Origin: an uncultured Thalassotalea sp.
Lineage (GTDB): Bacteria; Pseudomonadota; Gammaproteobacteria; Enterobacterales; Alteromonadaceae
DNA length: 64,000 nucleotides
Assembly: GCA_947502355.1 (NCBI GenBank)
Contig: CANMZP010000023.1
Span: forward strand, 1-64,000
Reading direction: 5' to 3'
Below, piece after piece: positions 1-7,841 of the stretch (positions are counted from its first letter, which is position 1; the number at the start of each line of letters is the position of its first letter). Under the pieces are notes generated by a model, which made no database searches, was not told where the DNA came from, and worked only from the letters and a program-made list of their open reading frames with translations. The position numbers and the translations under genes were made by a program.

Positions 1-13
1 TTTTTTGTTTCCT

Positions 14-94
14 CTAGATGAGTGTTGCAGGGTGCTAAAATCTGGCCACCCGGAGCAAGACCAAATAGGGTTCCTTAAGGCGTGGCTCGCGTTG
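14..94 (+). pseudogene. RNase P RNA (rnpB)-derived fragment
   Basis: Positions 46-94 (CCACCCGG ... GCGTTG, including GGAGCAAGACCAAATAGGG) read like the conserved core of gammaproteobacterial RNase P RNA around P5/P15. The right arm that should close P15 (GGAACCC followed by GGGTAGG) is missing, and unrelated sequence starts at about 95. Just upstream, 27-35 (GCAGGGTGC) matches the 5' strand of P5, so GGGTG (30-34) can pair with CACCC (47-51) across a short loop where the specificity domain should be. Positions 14-24 resemble the 3' CTAGATGAATG element, which would put the pieces out of order. It cannot be a complete rnpB and is probably a decayed or rearranged copy. The 46-94 match is strong from memory; the other two pieces are weaker. 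Confidence 0.6.
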
Positions 95-181
95 ACACAC
101 TTTCTGGGACGGTATGCTTTTTCTCTTTTCATCTGTTCAATGAGCATCACTTCTTCAGCTTAACTGCTGAGCCTCTTATCC

Positions 182-460
182 TCAGCTTATATCCAAAACC
201 TTAGCCATGGCTTGTTTGTTTTTTCCAAACTTCATAGAAAAGTCGTAAATACTCATACCGTTACAAGTTACTTTTTGGCTGACGTATTTTTTGCTTAAGC
301 CGGAGCTTTTTATTTCATTGTGCATAGCTGCGGCATTGCCTCTTAAAGCTATCATGCACAATTTTGCTGAAACGCTGTTATCTGTAGCTTTGTATTTTGT
401 CGTTTGCGCATTAGCCGATAGTGGGCTTGCTAAAGTGATCAGTAACATTATCATTTTCAT
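182..460 (-). CDS. Small secreted DUF3718-like protein (paralogue A)
   Basis: This 92-residue protein has a Sec signal peptide (MKMIMLLITLASPLSANA, cleavage after about residue 18). The mature part has two cysteines in the pattern LCMIAL ... TCNGMS. The same two-Cys layout occurs in the proteins at 4390-4665 and 5322-5594, so the three are paralogues, this one being the most diverged. The layout fits the uncharacterised DUF3718 family of Alteromonadales, assigned from memory. The paired cysteines suggest a periplasmic disulfide. The function is unknown. The gene stands alone, with a 372-bp gap upstream that carries palindromes. Confidence 0.7.
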   Translation of the reverse strand: MKMIMLLITLASPLSANAQTTKYKATDNSVSAKLCMIALRGNAAAMHNEIKSSGLSKKYVSQKVTCNGMSIYDFSMKFGKNKQAMAKVLDIS

Positions 461-476
461 ATTTTTCGCCTTTTAA

Positions 477-493
477 GTAAGTAGTTCACTTAC
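477..493. promoter_or_regulatory. Inverted repeat just upstream of the small secreted gene
   Basis: GTAAGT-N5-ACTTAC lies 17 bases upstream of the start codon of the minus-strand gene ending at 460. It could be a 5'-UTR hairpin or an operator. No factor can be named. Confidence 0.3.
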
Positions 494-551
494 AAGGATG
501 GGCCAAATTTGAAAATTGTTGTTTCTGAGAAATTAGCAAATGTAATTATTC

Positions 552-577
552 TTGTTTCATTAATATTATTGAAACAA
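552..577. promoter_or_regulatory. 26-bp near-perfect palindrome, candidate operator
   Basis: TTGTTTCA at 552-559 is mirrored by TGAAACAA at 570-577, with an AT-rich, almost symmetric centre. It lies about 92 bp upstream of the minus-strand gene 182-460. That spacing suits a transcription-factor site for that gene. Apart from this and the hairpins at 477-493 and 782-811, nothing is recognised in 461-832. Confidence 0.35.
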
Positions 578-781
578 TTAGATGTTCGTAACTCACGTCT
601 ATCCCTTGATATAATTGGACTCTTGCATTCTTAGACGAAAACCGAGTATGCAGTTTGTAACATTACCTGGAAATTCTACTTTCCTTTCTTTGCCCTATAA
701 AGCATTAAAGAATAGTCACGTACTCATTGTGTGGTGGGGATATTGGGGGGATAGTATTCGAATATAGCTAATGGGGAGGCT

Positions 782-811
782 GTGAGGATGACTGGTTTTT
801 AGTCTCCTCAC
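782..811 (-). terminator. Hairpin downstream of the NfeD/slipin operon
   Basis: GTGAGGA (782-788) pairs with TCCTCAC (805-811), and an inner GACT/AGTC stem closes a T-rich loop. It lies 22 bp beyond the stop of the minus-strand operon. There is no clear U-tract, so it may stabilise the 3' end rather than act as a classical intrinsic terminator. Confidence 0.45.
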
Positions 812-832
812 CTAACGCCCCTATTGATAGGA

Positions 833-1783
833 TTATGCTTTCTTGTTTTCTATATTTAAATCCATGGAGTTCATCCACGCTTTGTAATCAAGTATATTGG
901 CTGGCAATATCACTTTTCGGTTTTTCTTACTCAATCCTTTAATCTGCCTGATGTATTGTTCACTCAATTGCATGTTTAAGGCTTTCTTACCACCATCTTG
1001 GTTGATTACTTCGGCTACTTTGCTAATTGAATCTGCGGTTGCTTTTGCTAAGGCCATAATTTCTTCCGCTTTACCTTCTGCAGCGTTTATACGGCGTTGT
1101 TTTTCACCTTCTGATATATTGATGGTTTCACGCTTTAAACCTTCAGATCGGTTTATCACACTTTGTTTGTCACCTTCACTCTTTGCTAAAATGGCACGAC
1201 GTTCACGCTCAGCATTTACTTGCATTTCCATTGCCAGACGTACGGTTTCAGGTGGTGTAATATTTTTGATTTCATAACGGTGCACTCGTATGCCCCAAGT
1301 CTCACCAGCTTTATCTAATACATCCACGACTTTAGCACTTATCAGGTCTCGCTCTTCGAACGTACGATCCAAGTCGAGTGTACCAATGACCGAGCGGGTC
1401 GTTGTTTGCGCAAGTTGCATTGCTGCAAAACGATAATCGGTGATGCCGTAGCTTGCTTTTACTGGCTCGGTAACAGAAATATAAATCACCCCATCCACTT
1501 CGACGTTTACTTCGTCCTTTGAGAAACACTCTTGTGGTGGTACGTCAATGGTTTCCTCTTTTAAGTCCTGTATGTAGGCAACACGGTCAATAAACGGGAA
1601 TAGGGCATGAAAGCCTGCATCCAAGGTTTTATGGTACTTACCCAATCTCTCAACGACATAGGCTGATTTAGTTGGTACTAAGCGTATGGATTGAAATAAT
1701 TTAATAACAAAGACCAGAAAAATTAAGCCCCAAACCACGAATACGAAAATATCACCGGCGCTATATTGTTCAAATAATCCCAT
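833..1783 (-). CDS. SPFH/Band 7 (slipin) membrane protein 1
   Basis: This 316-residue SPFH/Band 7 protein belongs to the stomatin/slipin type, which forms oligomeric scaffolds on the inner membrane. One N-terminal transmembrane segment (about 11-30) is followed by the Band 7 domain (about 32-200), including ERLGKYHKTLDAGFHALFPF and the NITPPE element. A charged coiled-coil stretch (about 200-260) follows, with repeated SEGxK units. It is the last gene of a three-gene operon nfeD-slipin-slipin; its ATG overlaps the stop of the preceding slipin by one base. Slipins paired with NfeD proteins are a common conserved arrangement linked to membrane quality control. The exact role here is inferred. 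Confidence 0.85.
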   Translation of the reverse strand: MGLFEQYSAGDIFVFVVWGLIFLVFVIKLFQSIRLVPTKSAYVVERLGKYHKTLDAGFHALFPFIDRVAYIQDLKEETIDVPPQECFSKDEVNVEVDGVIYISVTEPVKASYGITDYRFAAMQLAQTTTRSVIGTLDLDRTFEERDLISAKVVDVLDKAGETWGIRVHRYEIKNITPPETVRLAMEMQVNAERERRAILAKSEGDKQSVINRSEGLKRETINISEGEKQRRINAAEGKAEEIMALAKATADSISKVAEVINQDGGKKALNMQLSEQYIRQIKGLSKKNRKVILPANILDYKAWMNSMDLNIENKKA

Positions 1784-2700
1784 TACTTATCTCCTTGCAT
1801 TGTGGCTGTTACTTTATCCATACCTTCAAAAAAACCTTCTAGTTTGGCAATTTCTGTTGGCATAATAGACACATCAGCGGTATTTATAACCTCACCGGTT
1901 TGTTGGATAAACTCTTCCATCAAACGCATTTTTATCGCGTCATCACCACAAGGTTGATTGGCTGCTTGTGCAATTAAACTCATGCCTTGAGCCGTGGCGT
2001 CGGCTATGATTTCGATTTCTTTGGCTCGACCTTGGGCTTCATTGATTTGTTTTTGTTTGTCACCTTCGGAAAGGTTAATGGCTTCTTGGCGTTCACCTTC
2101 GGATAAGTTAATCATTGAATCTCTCGCCGCATTGGCGAGGGTAATTTCTGCACGCTTGTTTCGTTCGGCTTCCATTTGCTTTTCTAGCGTATGGATAACA
2201 TTTGATGAAGGCGTGATATTACGCACTTCATAACGTAAAACTTTTATACCCCAAGGATCGGAAGCTTTATCAATTTCCCGCACAATGGTTTCGTTTAAGG
2301 TATCACGCTCAGAAAATGTATGGCTTAATGAGAGTTTACCAATTTCACTTCGCATCGTGGTTTGTGCCAAATTGACACTGGCTCGTCGATAGTCTTCAAT
2401 GCCGTAACTTGCCTTAGCGCCATCCATAACCTTTATATAGACTAAGCCATCGACATCAATTTGGATGTTATCTTTTGATATACAGCTTTGCGCAGGGATA
2501 TCTAGGACCTGCTCTCGAGTTTCATGACGATAGGCGACCCTATCAAAAAATGGGATTAAAAAGTGTAGACCAGGTTGCATGACGGCTCTAAATTTACCCA
2601 AGCGCTCGATTACGCAAACTTCGCGCATTTCAACAATGAGTACCAGTTTAAAAACGATAAAGAGGATAATTAATAATAAAAAAGTGAATATGGCAAACAC
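1783..2700 (-). CDS. SPFH/Band 7 (slipin) membrane protein 2
   Basis: This 305-residue protein is a paralogue of the downstream slipin. It has an N-terminal hydrophobic anchor (about 2-24), a Band 7 domain with ERLGKFRAVMQPGLHFLIPF, and the same SEGxxQxxINLSEGDKQ coiled-coil repeats around 200-240. The C-terminus diverges, ending in a segment rich in Met and acidic residues. Two adjacent slipins suggest a hetero-oligomeric pair such as HflK/HflC, but neither has HflKC features and no ftsH is nearby. It is translationally coupled to the next gene through a one-base stop/start overlap. Confidence 0.85.
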   Translation of the reverse strand: MFAIFTFLLLIILFIVFKLVLIVEMREVCVIERLGKFRAVMQPGLHFLIPFFDRVAYRHETREQVLDIPAQSCISKDNIQIDVDGLVYIKVMDGAKASYGIEDYRRASVNLAQTTMRSEIGKLSLSHTFSERDTLNETIVREIDKASDPWGIKVLRYEVRNITPSSNVIHTLEKQMEAERNKRAEITLANAARDSMINLSEGERQEAINLSEGDKQKQINEAQGRAKEIEIIADATAQGMSLIAQAANQPCGDDAIKMRLMEEFIQQTGEVINTADVSIMPTEIAKLEGFFEGMDKVTATMQGDK

Positions 2701-2795
2701 TAGACTCTCCTTGATATAGGTGGAAGAATTTATCTCCCTGTTATTATGGCTCTTATTGAGCTTTTATTAGATTAGCTTAACACGAAACTTTTAAT

Positions 2796-3287
2796 TTAAT
2801 CTGCTTTTTCAACAACATAAGAAATATTTTCGCGGCAGATGATTTTCGCTTTTTGGCCTGCCTTAATTTCACCGCCATCACCAAGTGCCGTCCATTCGGT
2901 GCCTTGAAACTCGATGCGCCCTTGTTTCGTGCCCGGTCCGATGGTTTCGATAACTTTAACTTGATGCCCATAGACATCTAAATTTTCATCGGTGTTCTCT
3001 ATGGTACTGTCGCCGCCAACCATTTTTTGACCTACGTTACGAAAGGCCAATAGTAGAACAATGGAGCTGACAAAAAACAGAGTGAAAGCCTGCATCAGAT
3101 TATCGATTAAACCCAATTGCAAACTGGCAGAAACGAGAATCGCTGATAATCCAAGAAAAACAACGATGCCGCCAGGGATGATTAATTCAGCGAGCATTAA
3201 AAAAAGACCGGTGGTACCCCAAATTACGACTTCATTACTAAAATCCACAGCATATACTCCTTCAAAACTTCGGATGAAAACAGACAT
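2796..3287 (-). CDS. NfeD-family membrane protein (short form)
   Basis: This 163-residue protein has three hydrophobic segments (about 18-40, 43-62 and 64-84) followed by an OB-fold-like soluble domain (about 100-163: GxxVKVIETIGPGTKQGRIEF ... ALGDGGEIKAGQKAKII). This is the short NfeD1b-type architecture without the N-terminal ClpP-like protease domain. Such proteins are encoded with slipins and are thought to interact with them at the membrane. It is the first gene of the minus-strand operon, 95 bp upstream of slipin 2. Confidence 0.85.
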   Translation of the reverse strand: MSVFIRSFEGVYAVDFSNEVVIWGTTGLFLMLAELIIPGGIVVFLGLSAILVSASLQLGLIDNLMQAFTLFFVSSIVLLLAFRNVGQKMVGGDSTIENTDENLDVYGHQVKVIETIGPGTKQGRIEFQGTEWTALGDGGEIKAGQKAKIICRENISYVVEKAD

Positions 3288-3474
3288 TTATGACAAATTA
3301 TGCTCATCAATATAGCAGACAAAATAACCAATTGCGACATAATATGTCAATATTAATCTGTTGAGAAATTACTTTTTCAATGCTCAAATGATTTCTCTAT
3401 TTGACAAACTCGGTAATGGAATCCAAATTTAAGTGATTAATCAATAATGATTTTCTGTAAAGGGATGATGAGAA

Positions 3475-4170
3475 TTGGGTCAGCAAGAATCGCAACAACC
3501 AGACAGTTTAATAAACACCTCTCTATGGTTGGTTATCTTATATTTGCCCACGTTTCTTTTATCGATTATTTTTGGACTGTATGCACATCAAAATAACATT
3601 GCGGATCCGCAAGCATGGTTTGCTGATGGGGATGTGATTTGTCTATTCACGTTATTAATGGCCCTGTTTACTTTACCTATTGTTGCAGTCGCCACCCAAA
3701 ACAAAGCAAATCGCAGTGAATATTTAGCCCTTTCACGGCCATTCTCTATTACTGAGTTTCGCCCTTGGTTTTTAATCACGGGGGGATTTATTGCAACTTG
3801 GTGGTTAATAAATTCGTTACTGGGGGTTGAAACACCGCAATCTATGCAGCTTATTTATGAGACAACCGATTATGTTTTATTGTCATTATTGGCCATTTGT
3901 GTGGTTGCCCCACTATTTGAAGAAGTGGTGTTTAGAGGTTTTTTGTTTTCACGATTTCGCCATACCTATTTAGGACAGAGCGGTGCTTTGTTATTTACCA
4001 GCGTTATTTTTACGATGATCCATGGTCAATACCAAGGTATTGAGTTGCTGATGATTTTTTCTTTAGCGGTATTGCTAGGGGTATGCAGGATAAAAACGGG
4101 CAACGTTAAAAACTGTATTGCCATTCACATGTTAAACAATGCGGTCGCAATGTTTGTGCTGTACGTTTGA
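3475..4170 (+). CDS. CPBP-family intramembrane metalloprotease
   Basis: This 231-residue multi-pass membrane protein of the CPBP (Abi/CAAX protease) family shows the diagnostic motifs in order: EEVVFRG (about residue 147), FTMIHGQ (about 178) and HMLNNAVAM near the C-terminus. The Glu-Glu and two His would form the metal site. About seven hydrophobic segments can be counted. No in-frame ATG fits, so the start is taken as TTG at 3475, preceded by AAAGGGA; the start is moderately uncertain. The substrate is unknown, and no bacteriocin or prenylation gene is adjacent. Confidence 0.85.
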   Translation: MGQQESQQPDSLINTSLWLVILYLPTFLLSIIFGLYAHQNNIADPQAWFADGDVICLFTLLMALFTLPIVAVATQNKANRSEYLALSRPFSITEFRPWFLITGGFIATWWLINSLLGVETPQSMQLIYETTDYVLLSLLAICVVAPLFEEVVFRGFLFSRFRHTYLGQSGALLFTSVIFTMIHGQYQGIELLMIFSLAVLLGVCRIKTGNVKNCIAIHMLNNAVAMFVLYV

Positions 4171-4296
4171 AGATAATGCGTTATCCATTACTTATAACAA
4201 CTGAATCGTTATGTGAAGCATGTTAATGAAAAGTTCGAAGATCAATGAACCATAATTGTTTAGAGAATGCTGAAGAAGGTTTGTATAAAGAGGTGG

Positions 4297-4353
4297 TTCT
4301 TAGTTGCGAGCTTTAAAGGTTGGGGATTTAAAGCTCACACCAAGGATATTTTT
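4297..4353. repeat. Duplicated block with hairpin, copy 1
   Basis: A block of about 57 bp downstream of the small gene 4390-4665 recurs with few changes at 5234-5290 downstream of its paralogue. Its core is an inverted repeat GAGCTTTAAA / TTTAAAGCTC (4308-4317 and 4327-4336) with a G-rich loop. The shared position suggests it duplicated together with the gene and acts as the transcript's 3' hairpin. Confidence 0.6.
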
Positions 4354-4389
4354 TATTATACGTTGTCTTTCGACGGTCGTTAAAATAAC

Positions 4390-4665
4390 TTATTTAACAA
4401 CAGCTTTAGCAACTTTGTATTGTTTAGCAAAGTTTTTTAAAGACATGCCGTTACAAGTTGTTGTGTATTCTACATAGTCATTGTAGCCAATTAATTTTAC
4501 AGCAGCTTTTTTAGCAGCCTTAATGCCTTTTTCAGCAGCGATGATACATAAGTTAGATGCTGGGTTTAAGTCGGCAGCAACAAATTTTACTTGATCTGTG
4601 TGTTGTGAAGCGGTTGCGTTTAGTGATAATAAAGAAACGGCTAATACTAGTGATTTGATTTTCAT
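4390..4665 (-). CDS. Small secreted DUF3718-like protein (paralogue B)
   Basis: This 91-residue secreted protein has a signal peptide MKIKSLVLAVSLLSLNATA followed by a mature domain with LCIIAA and TTCNGMS. It is about 70% identical by eye to the product of 5322-5594, including the start region and the ribosome-binding context (AGGATATTTAAA before ATG). The mature part is Lys/Ala-rich, with a likely amphipathic helix between the two cysteines. It matches what is known of the uncharacterised DUF3718 family. The downstream hairpin block is shared with the paralogue, indicating a recent tandem gene duplication. Function unknown; it is probably periplasmic. Confidence 0.75.
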   Translation of the reverse strand: MKIKSLVLAVSLLSLNATASQHTDQVKFVAADLNPASNLCIIAAEKGIKAAKKAAVKLIGYNDYVEYTTTCNGMSLKNFAKQYKVAKAVVK

Positions 4666-5233
4666 TTTAAATATCCTGTTTGGTTTTCATGATTTATTTT
4701 TATAAAGATCTTCAACTGAAGTGCTCTTCTTAAGATAGGCGTAGTATATGTGCTGCCTACTGTAAAGTAAATACTCTAATGTAGTATAATTACAAATAAT
4801 CCGCTGTATTTGTTTTTTATGTTACATTTTATGGTTTTTGTTGTTGTTTTATCGGGGTTTTTATAGGTTTTAAGTTGTAAAGTTTCATTTTTGGGTTGTT
4901 TAAGCTTGTTTTCTTTATTTAGCTGCATTGGGAGTTAAGTGGGGATTAGGGGGAAAGGTGTGAGTTAAATGAATTCGTTGGTCAATTTTAAAGCGATAGT
5001 TAGAAATTAGCGTTTACTGTTATTAGTTATATCTCTCTAGGGGGAGGGATGTCGAGCGAGTGCCGTTTTCTGATACCTATAACCACTTTGTACCGAGTTA
5101 TAACCAAATGAATTTTGGTTGCTAGTTAAAAAGGAAATTTCAGAGAGGGAGTTATTCGAGACCTCTTCTCAAGAGGTGGGTAATTTTTGCTATACGTCAT
5201 TGTTTTAGAAATAAAGCAAATGAATGGATAATG
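4666..5233. other. Intergenic region between the tandem small secreted genes
   Basis: No open frame of note lies here. The first 100-150 bp should hold the promoter of the minus-strand gene 4390-4665. An inverted repeat AACCAAA-N5-TTTGGTT occurs near 5,103-5,121, and CTCTTCTCAAGAGG near 5,163. Nothing else could be identified. Confidence 0.4.
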
Positions 5234-5290
5234 TTCTTAGTTGTGAGCTTTAAAGGTTGGGAACTTAAAGCTCACACCAAGGATATTTTT
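5234..5290. repeat. Duplicated block with hairpin, copy 2
   Basis: This is the second copy of the block at 4297-4353. Its inverted repeat is GTGAGCTTTAA (5243-5253) with TTAAAGCTCAC (5265-5275), an 11-bp perfect stem. Copies differ mainly in the loop and at the stem ends, so pairing is preserved. Confidence 0.6.
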
Positions 5291-5321
5291 ATTTTAGTCT
5301 TTTGACTTAGCTAAGGATTGA

Positions 5322-5594
5322 TTACTTAGCGTTGTTTGCTACTTGGTATTGCTTCGCAAACGTTTTTAACGTCATACCATTACAAGTTGTTGAGTACTCA
5401 ACAAATTCAGCGTTACCCATTAATTTTTTTGCTGCTTTTTTTGCTGCTCTTACACCATCTTTTGCGGCGATAACGCATAAGTTTGATGCTGGGTTTAGGT
5501 CTGCGGCTACAAACTTAACTTGCGTCGTGTTTTGTGATGCTACTGCGTTTAATGAAAATAAAGAAACTGCTAATACTACTGCTTTGGCTTTCAT
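5322..5594 (-). CDS. Small secreted DUF3718-like protein (paralogue C)
   Basis: The start is placed at the ATG ending at 5594 (MKAKAVVLAVSLFSLNAVA), because it has GAGGATATTTAAA upstream and aligns with paralogue B. An upstream in-frame ATG at 5639 would put a basic extension before the signal peptide and is unlikely. The 90-residue product carries LCVIAA and TTCNGMT like its neighbours. It is the near-identical tandem partner of 4390-4665 and shares its downstream hairpin block. Function unknown; it is predicted to be exported with one disulfide. Confidence 0.75.
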   Translation of the reverse strand: MKAKAVVLAVSLFSLNAVASQNTTQVKFVAADLNPASNLCVIAAKDGVRAAKKAAKKLMGNAEFVEYSTTCNGMTLKTFAKQYQVANNAK

Positions 5595-5885
5595 TTTAAA
5601 TATCCTCTTCGGGTACAAATTTAACTTATTTAACTTCAATTAACTTAATTGGCTTGTCTTCAAGCTCTGTTCTTAAGTTGATTAAAGTATATGCTCTAAA
5701 AATTTGAATGTAAATAATAAAATGAAATAAAATTACAGTTGAGGTGTCTGTTTTTTGTTTTGCGTTAGGGTTTTTGGTGTTTTACTCATGTTTTTAAGTT
5801 TTTTTCGTTGTTTAATTTCTTTGGTGTAATTTAGTTTCTTTTTCTTTTTCTTTTTGGCGTTATCTTGGTCACTTTGCACCTGCTT

Positions 5886-7667
5886 TTAAGTCTTCGCTGA
5901 TGAGTCTATCAGTTCAGCATCAGTACTTTGTGCAAAAACATCGTATAGGCTCGTAGCCATTGAAATTAAATTGCCGGTAATTTGTTTTACATACTGCCCG
6001 TCATTTAATAATGAGGTGGCCATTTGTGGGGTGATCTTGTGGTTTCTCAGCAATAAAATAATGTGAGCATTTAATTGCTCATCCAATTTGTCTAATTCGA
6101 TTTTGACATCGTTTAAAATGAGCTCGATTTCTTCACTTTGGTGCTCTCGCAAGGCGATGATATGAATTAGGTTAAGTTGGCGCATAACTTTGGCTACCAT
6201 AAAACGCAACAAGTCGTATTGCGCTCGTAAGTCTTTATTGGGGCTGGTAATGGCTTTCGACATGTTTTTTCGTAAATGCTTCATCGCTTTTACTGCGGAA
6301 ATTAAATTTTGGTTGGCATCTCGTAACCAGTGAATGTCAGCCGATTGTTCCATTTCCCAGGTAAACGAGACTTTAGAAATAAAGGCAATGATTTCCGAGT
6401 ATATACCTTTGACTTTGTTTTCATAGGCCTCATCAAAATCAAGCTCGGTTAAGGTTCGGCTTTGCTTTATTATCTGCTCCAAATCCTCTTCAGAAAATAC
6501 CTGTTCTCGTTTCAGACTTAATCCATCAAAGATGACATTGGTGCAAATATCAAAAGAGTGGGTGGTTTCTTTACGGATGGCTTCAACGGCGGTTTCTGGA
6601 AATTCTATGTTGACGTTGTGCAGGTGTAATGGCCCGATAGCCGGGGACACTTTTTCGGTAAAGACCCGCTCTAAAAAGTTGACTAGTGTATTAATAAATG
6701 GCCACATAATTAGAACTCCAGCAGCATTAAATAAGGTATGGAAAATGGCCAGCTTTAAAGTGTAATCATTATCACTTACCCCAAATAACCGACTAAAAAA
6801 GTCCACGGAAACTAAAAACTGCTGCAAGAATAGGATGGCAATTAAACCGGTGACTAAATTAAAAATTAGGTGAGCAGCGGCCAGTCGTTTGCCGGGAGTC
6901 GCGGCATTCATGGCTCCAATAATGGCTGTTATGGTGGTACCTACATTTGCACCAATAGCCAGTGCTAGAGAGTTCTCATAAGTGATTTGCCCTGCTGCTA
7001 AAGCCGTAATAATCAATACCATGGTGGCATGGCTTGATTGCATAATAACGGTTGCTGCAATACCAATCAGTGAGTAGGTAATTAAGCCAACAATCCCGGT
7101 TAATGCAAATTCGGCCAGATCGAGGGTAGCTTTATAGGCTTCAAAGCCGGATTTCATATAGGAGATGCCCAAAAATAAAAAGCCTAAACCAGCAAGAATA
7201 TAGCCCATGCCTTTAAGCGCTCTATGTTTTTGCATCACCAAAATAATACCAAACACCAACATGGGCATAGCATAAGCTGAGATTTTAACTTTTAAGCCAA
7301 AGCCCGCGACTAACCAGGCACCGGTTGTTGTGCCAATATTGGCTCCGAATATGATGCCAATACCTGCGGCCAAACCCAATAAACCGGTACTTAAGAAGGA
7401 AATGGTTATAACCGATACCAATGAGCTTGACTGCATTATGGTGGTACTGAGTACACCAAAACCCACACTCTTCCATTGTTTGTTGGTTGAAACCTTTAAT
7501 ATGCGCTCTAAAGCGCCGCCGGTAAACGAAGTAAAACCCTCTTCAAGGGCTATCATGCCAAAGAGAAAAATGGCCACACCGGCGGCAATTTCTTTAAAAT
7601 CAGGGCTTACCCAAAAACCGTAGGCGAGTATCAGTAGAATGGTTGGCAAGAATATTTTTTTTAGCAT
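5886..7667 (-). CDS. Na+/Pi cotransporter family protein with PhoU-like tail
   Basis: This 593-residue protein has an N-terminal membrane half (about 1-330) with the repeated QSSS/QSSH signatures of Na/Pi cotransporters: TTIMQSSSLVSVI near 78 and ATVIMQSSHATMV near 207. A GANIGTTTGA / GANVGTTITA pair follows each, marking two inverted NptA/PNaS repeats. The C-terminal half (about 350-590) is helical and PhoU-like. Family members import phosphate with sodium or regulate phosphate efflux (YjbB type). It is a single-gene unit on the minus strand. No pho box was recognised, so regulation is unknown. Confidence 0.85.
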   Translation of the reverse strand: MLKKIFLPTILLILAYGFWVSPDFKEIAAGVAIFLFGMIALEEGFTSFTGGALERILKVSTNKQWKSVGFGVLSTTIMQSSSLVSVITISFLSTGLLGLAAGIGIIFGANIGTTTGAWLVAGFGLKVKISAYAMPMLVFGIILVMQKHRALKGMGYILAGLGFLFLGISYMKSGFEAYKATLDLAEFALTGIVGLITYSLIGIAATVIMQSSHATMVLIITALAAGQITYENSLALAIGANVGTTITAIIGAMNAATPGKRLAAAHLIFNLVTGLIAILFLQQFLVSVDFFSRLFGVSDNDYTLKLAIFHTLFNAAGVLIMWPFINTLVNFLERVFTEKVSPAIGPLHLHNVNIEFPETAVEAIRKETTHSFDICTNVIFDGLSLKREQVFSEEDLEQIIKQSRTLTELDFDEAYENKVKGIYSEIIAFISKVSFTWEMEQSADIHWLRDANQNLISAVKAMKHLRKNMSKAITSPNKDLRAQYDLLRFMVAKVMRQLNLIHIIALREHQSEEIELILNDVKIELDKLDEQLNAHIILLLRNHKITPQMATSLLNDGQYVKQITGNLISMATSLYDVFAQSTDAELIDSSAKT

Positions 7668-7785
7668 GTTGCCTCAATATGTAAAACTTTATTGGGTTGC
7701 GAATGACCCTGCAATTTAAAATATAGCCTTGAATTAAAAAAATGAAAATGGATTTACTTGTTCTAATCAATAAGTTGGATATAAA

Positions 7786-7815
7786 AAAGGCTTAATCTGA
7801 AGTGATCAAGCCTTT
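7786..7815 (-). terminator. Intrinsic terminator of the BCCT transporter gene
   Basis: AAAGGCTT (7786-7793) and AAGCCTTT (7808-7815) form an 8-bp stem. Read on the minus strand, the stem is followed by a run of six T. It lies 27 bp past the stop of the betT-like gene. Confidence 0.8.
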
Positions 7816-7841
7816 ACCATTTTTAGCGATAGAAATCGCTA

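Noticed and set aside
1783-2700. HflK/HflC assignment for the two SPFH proteins
   Set aside because: The pair lacks HflK/HflC-specific sequence and sits with NfeD, not with hflX or ftsH; slipin is the better call.
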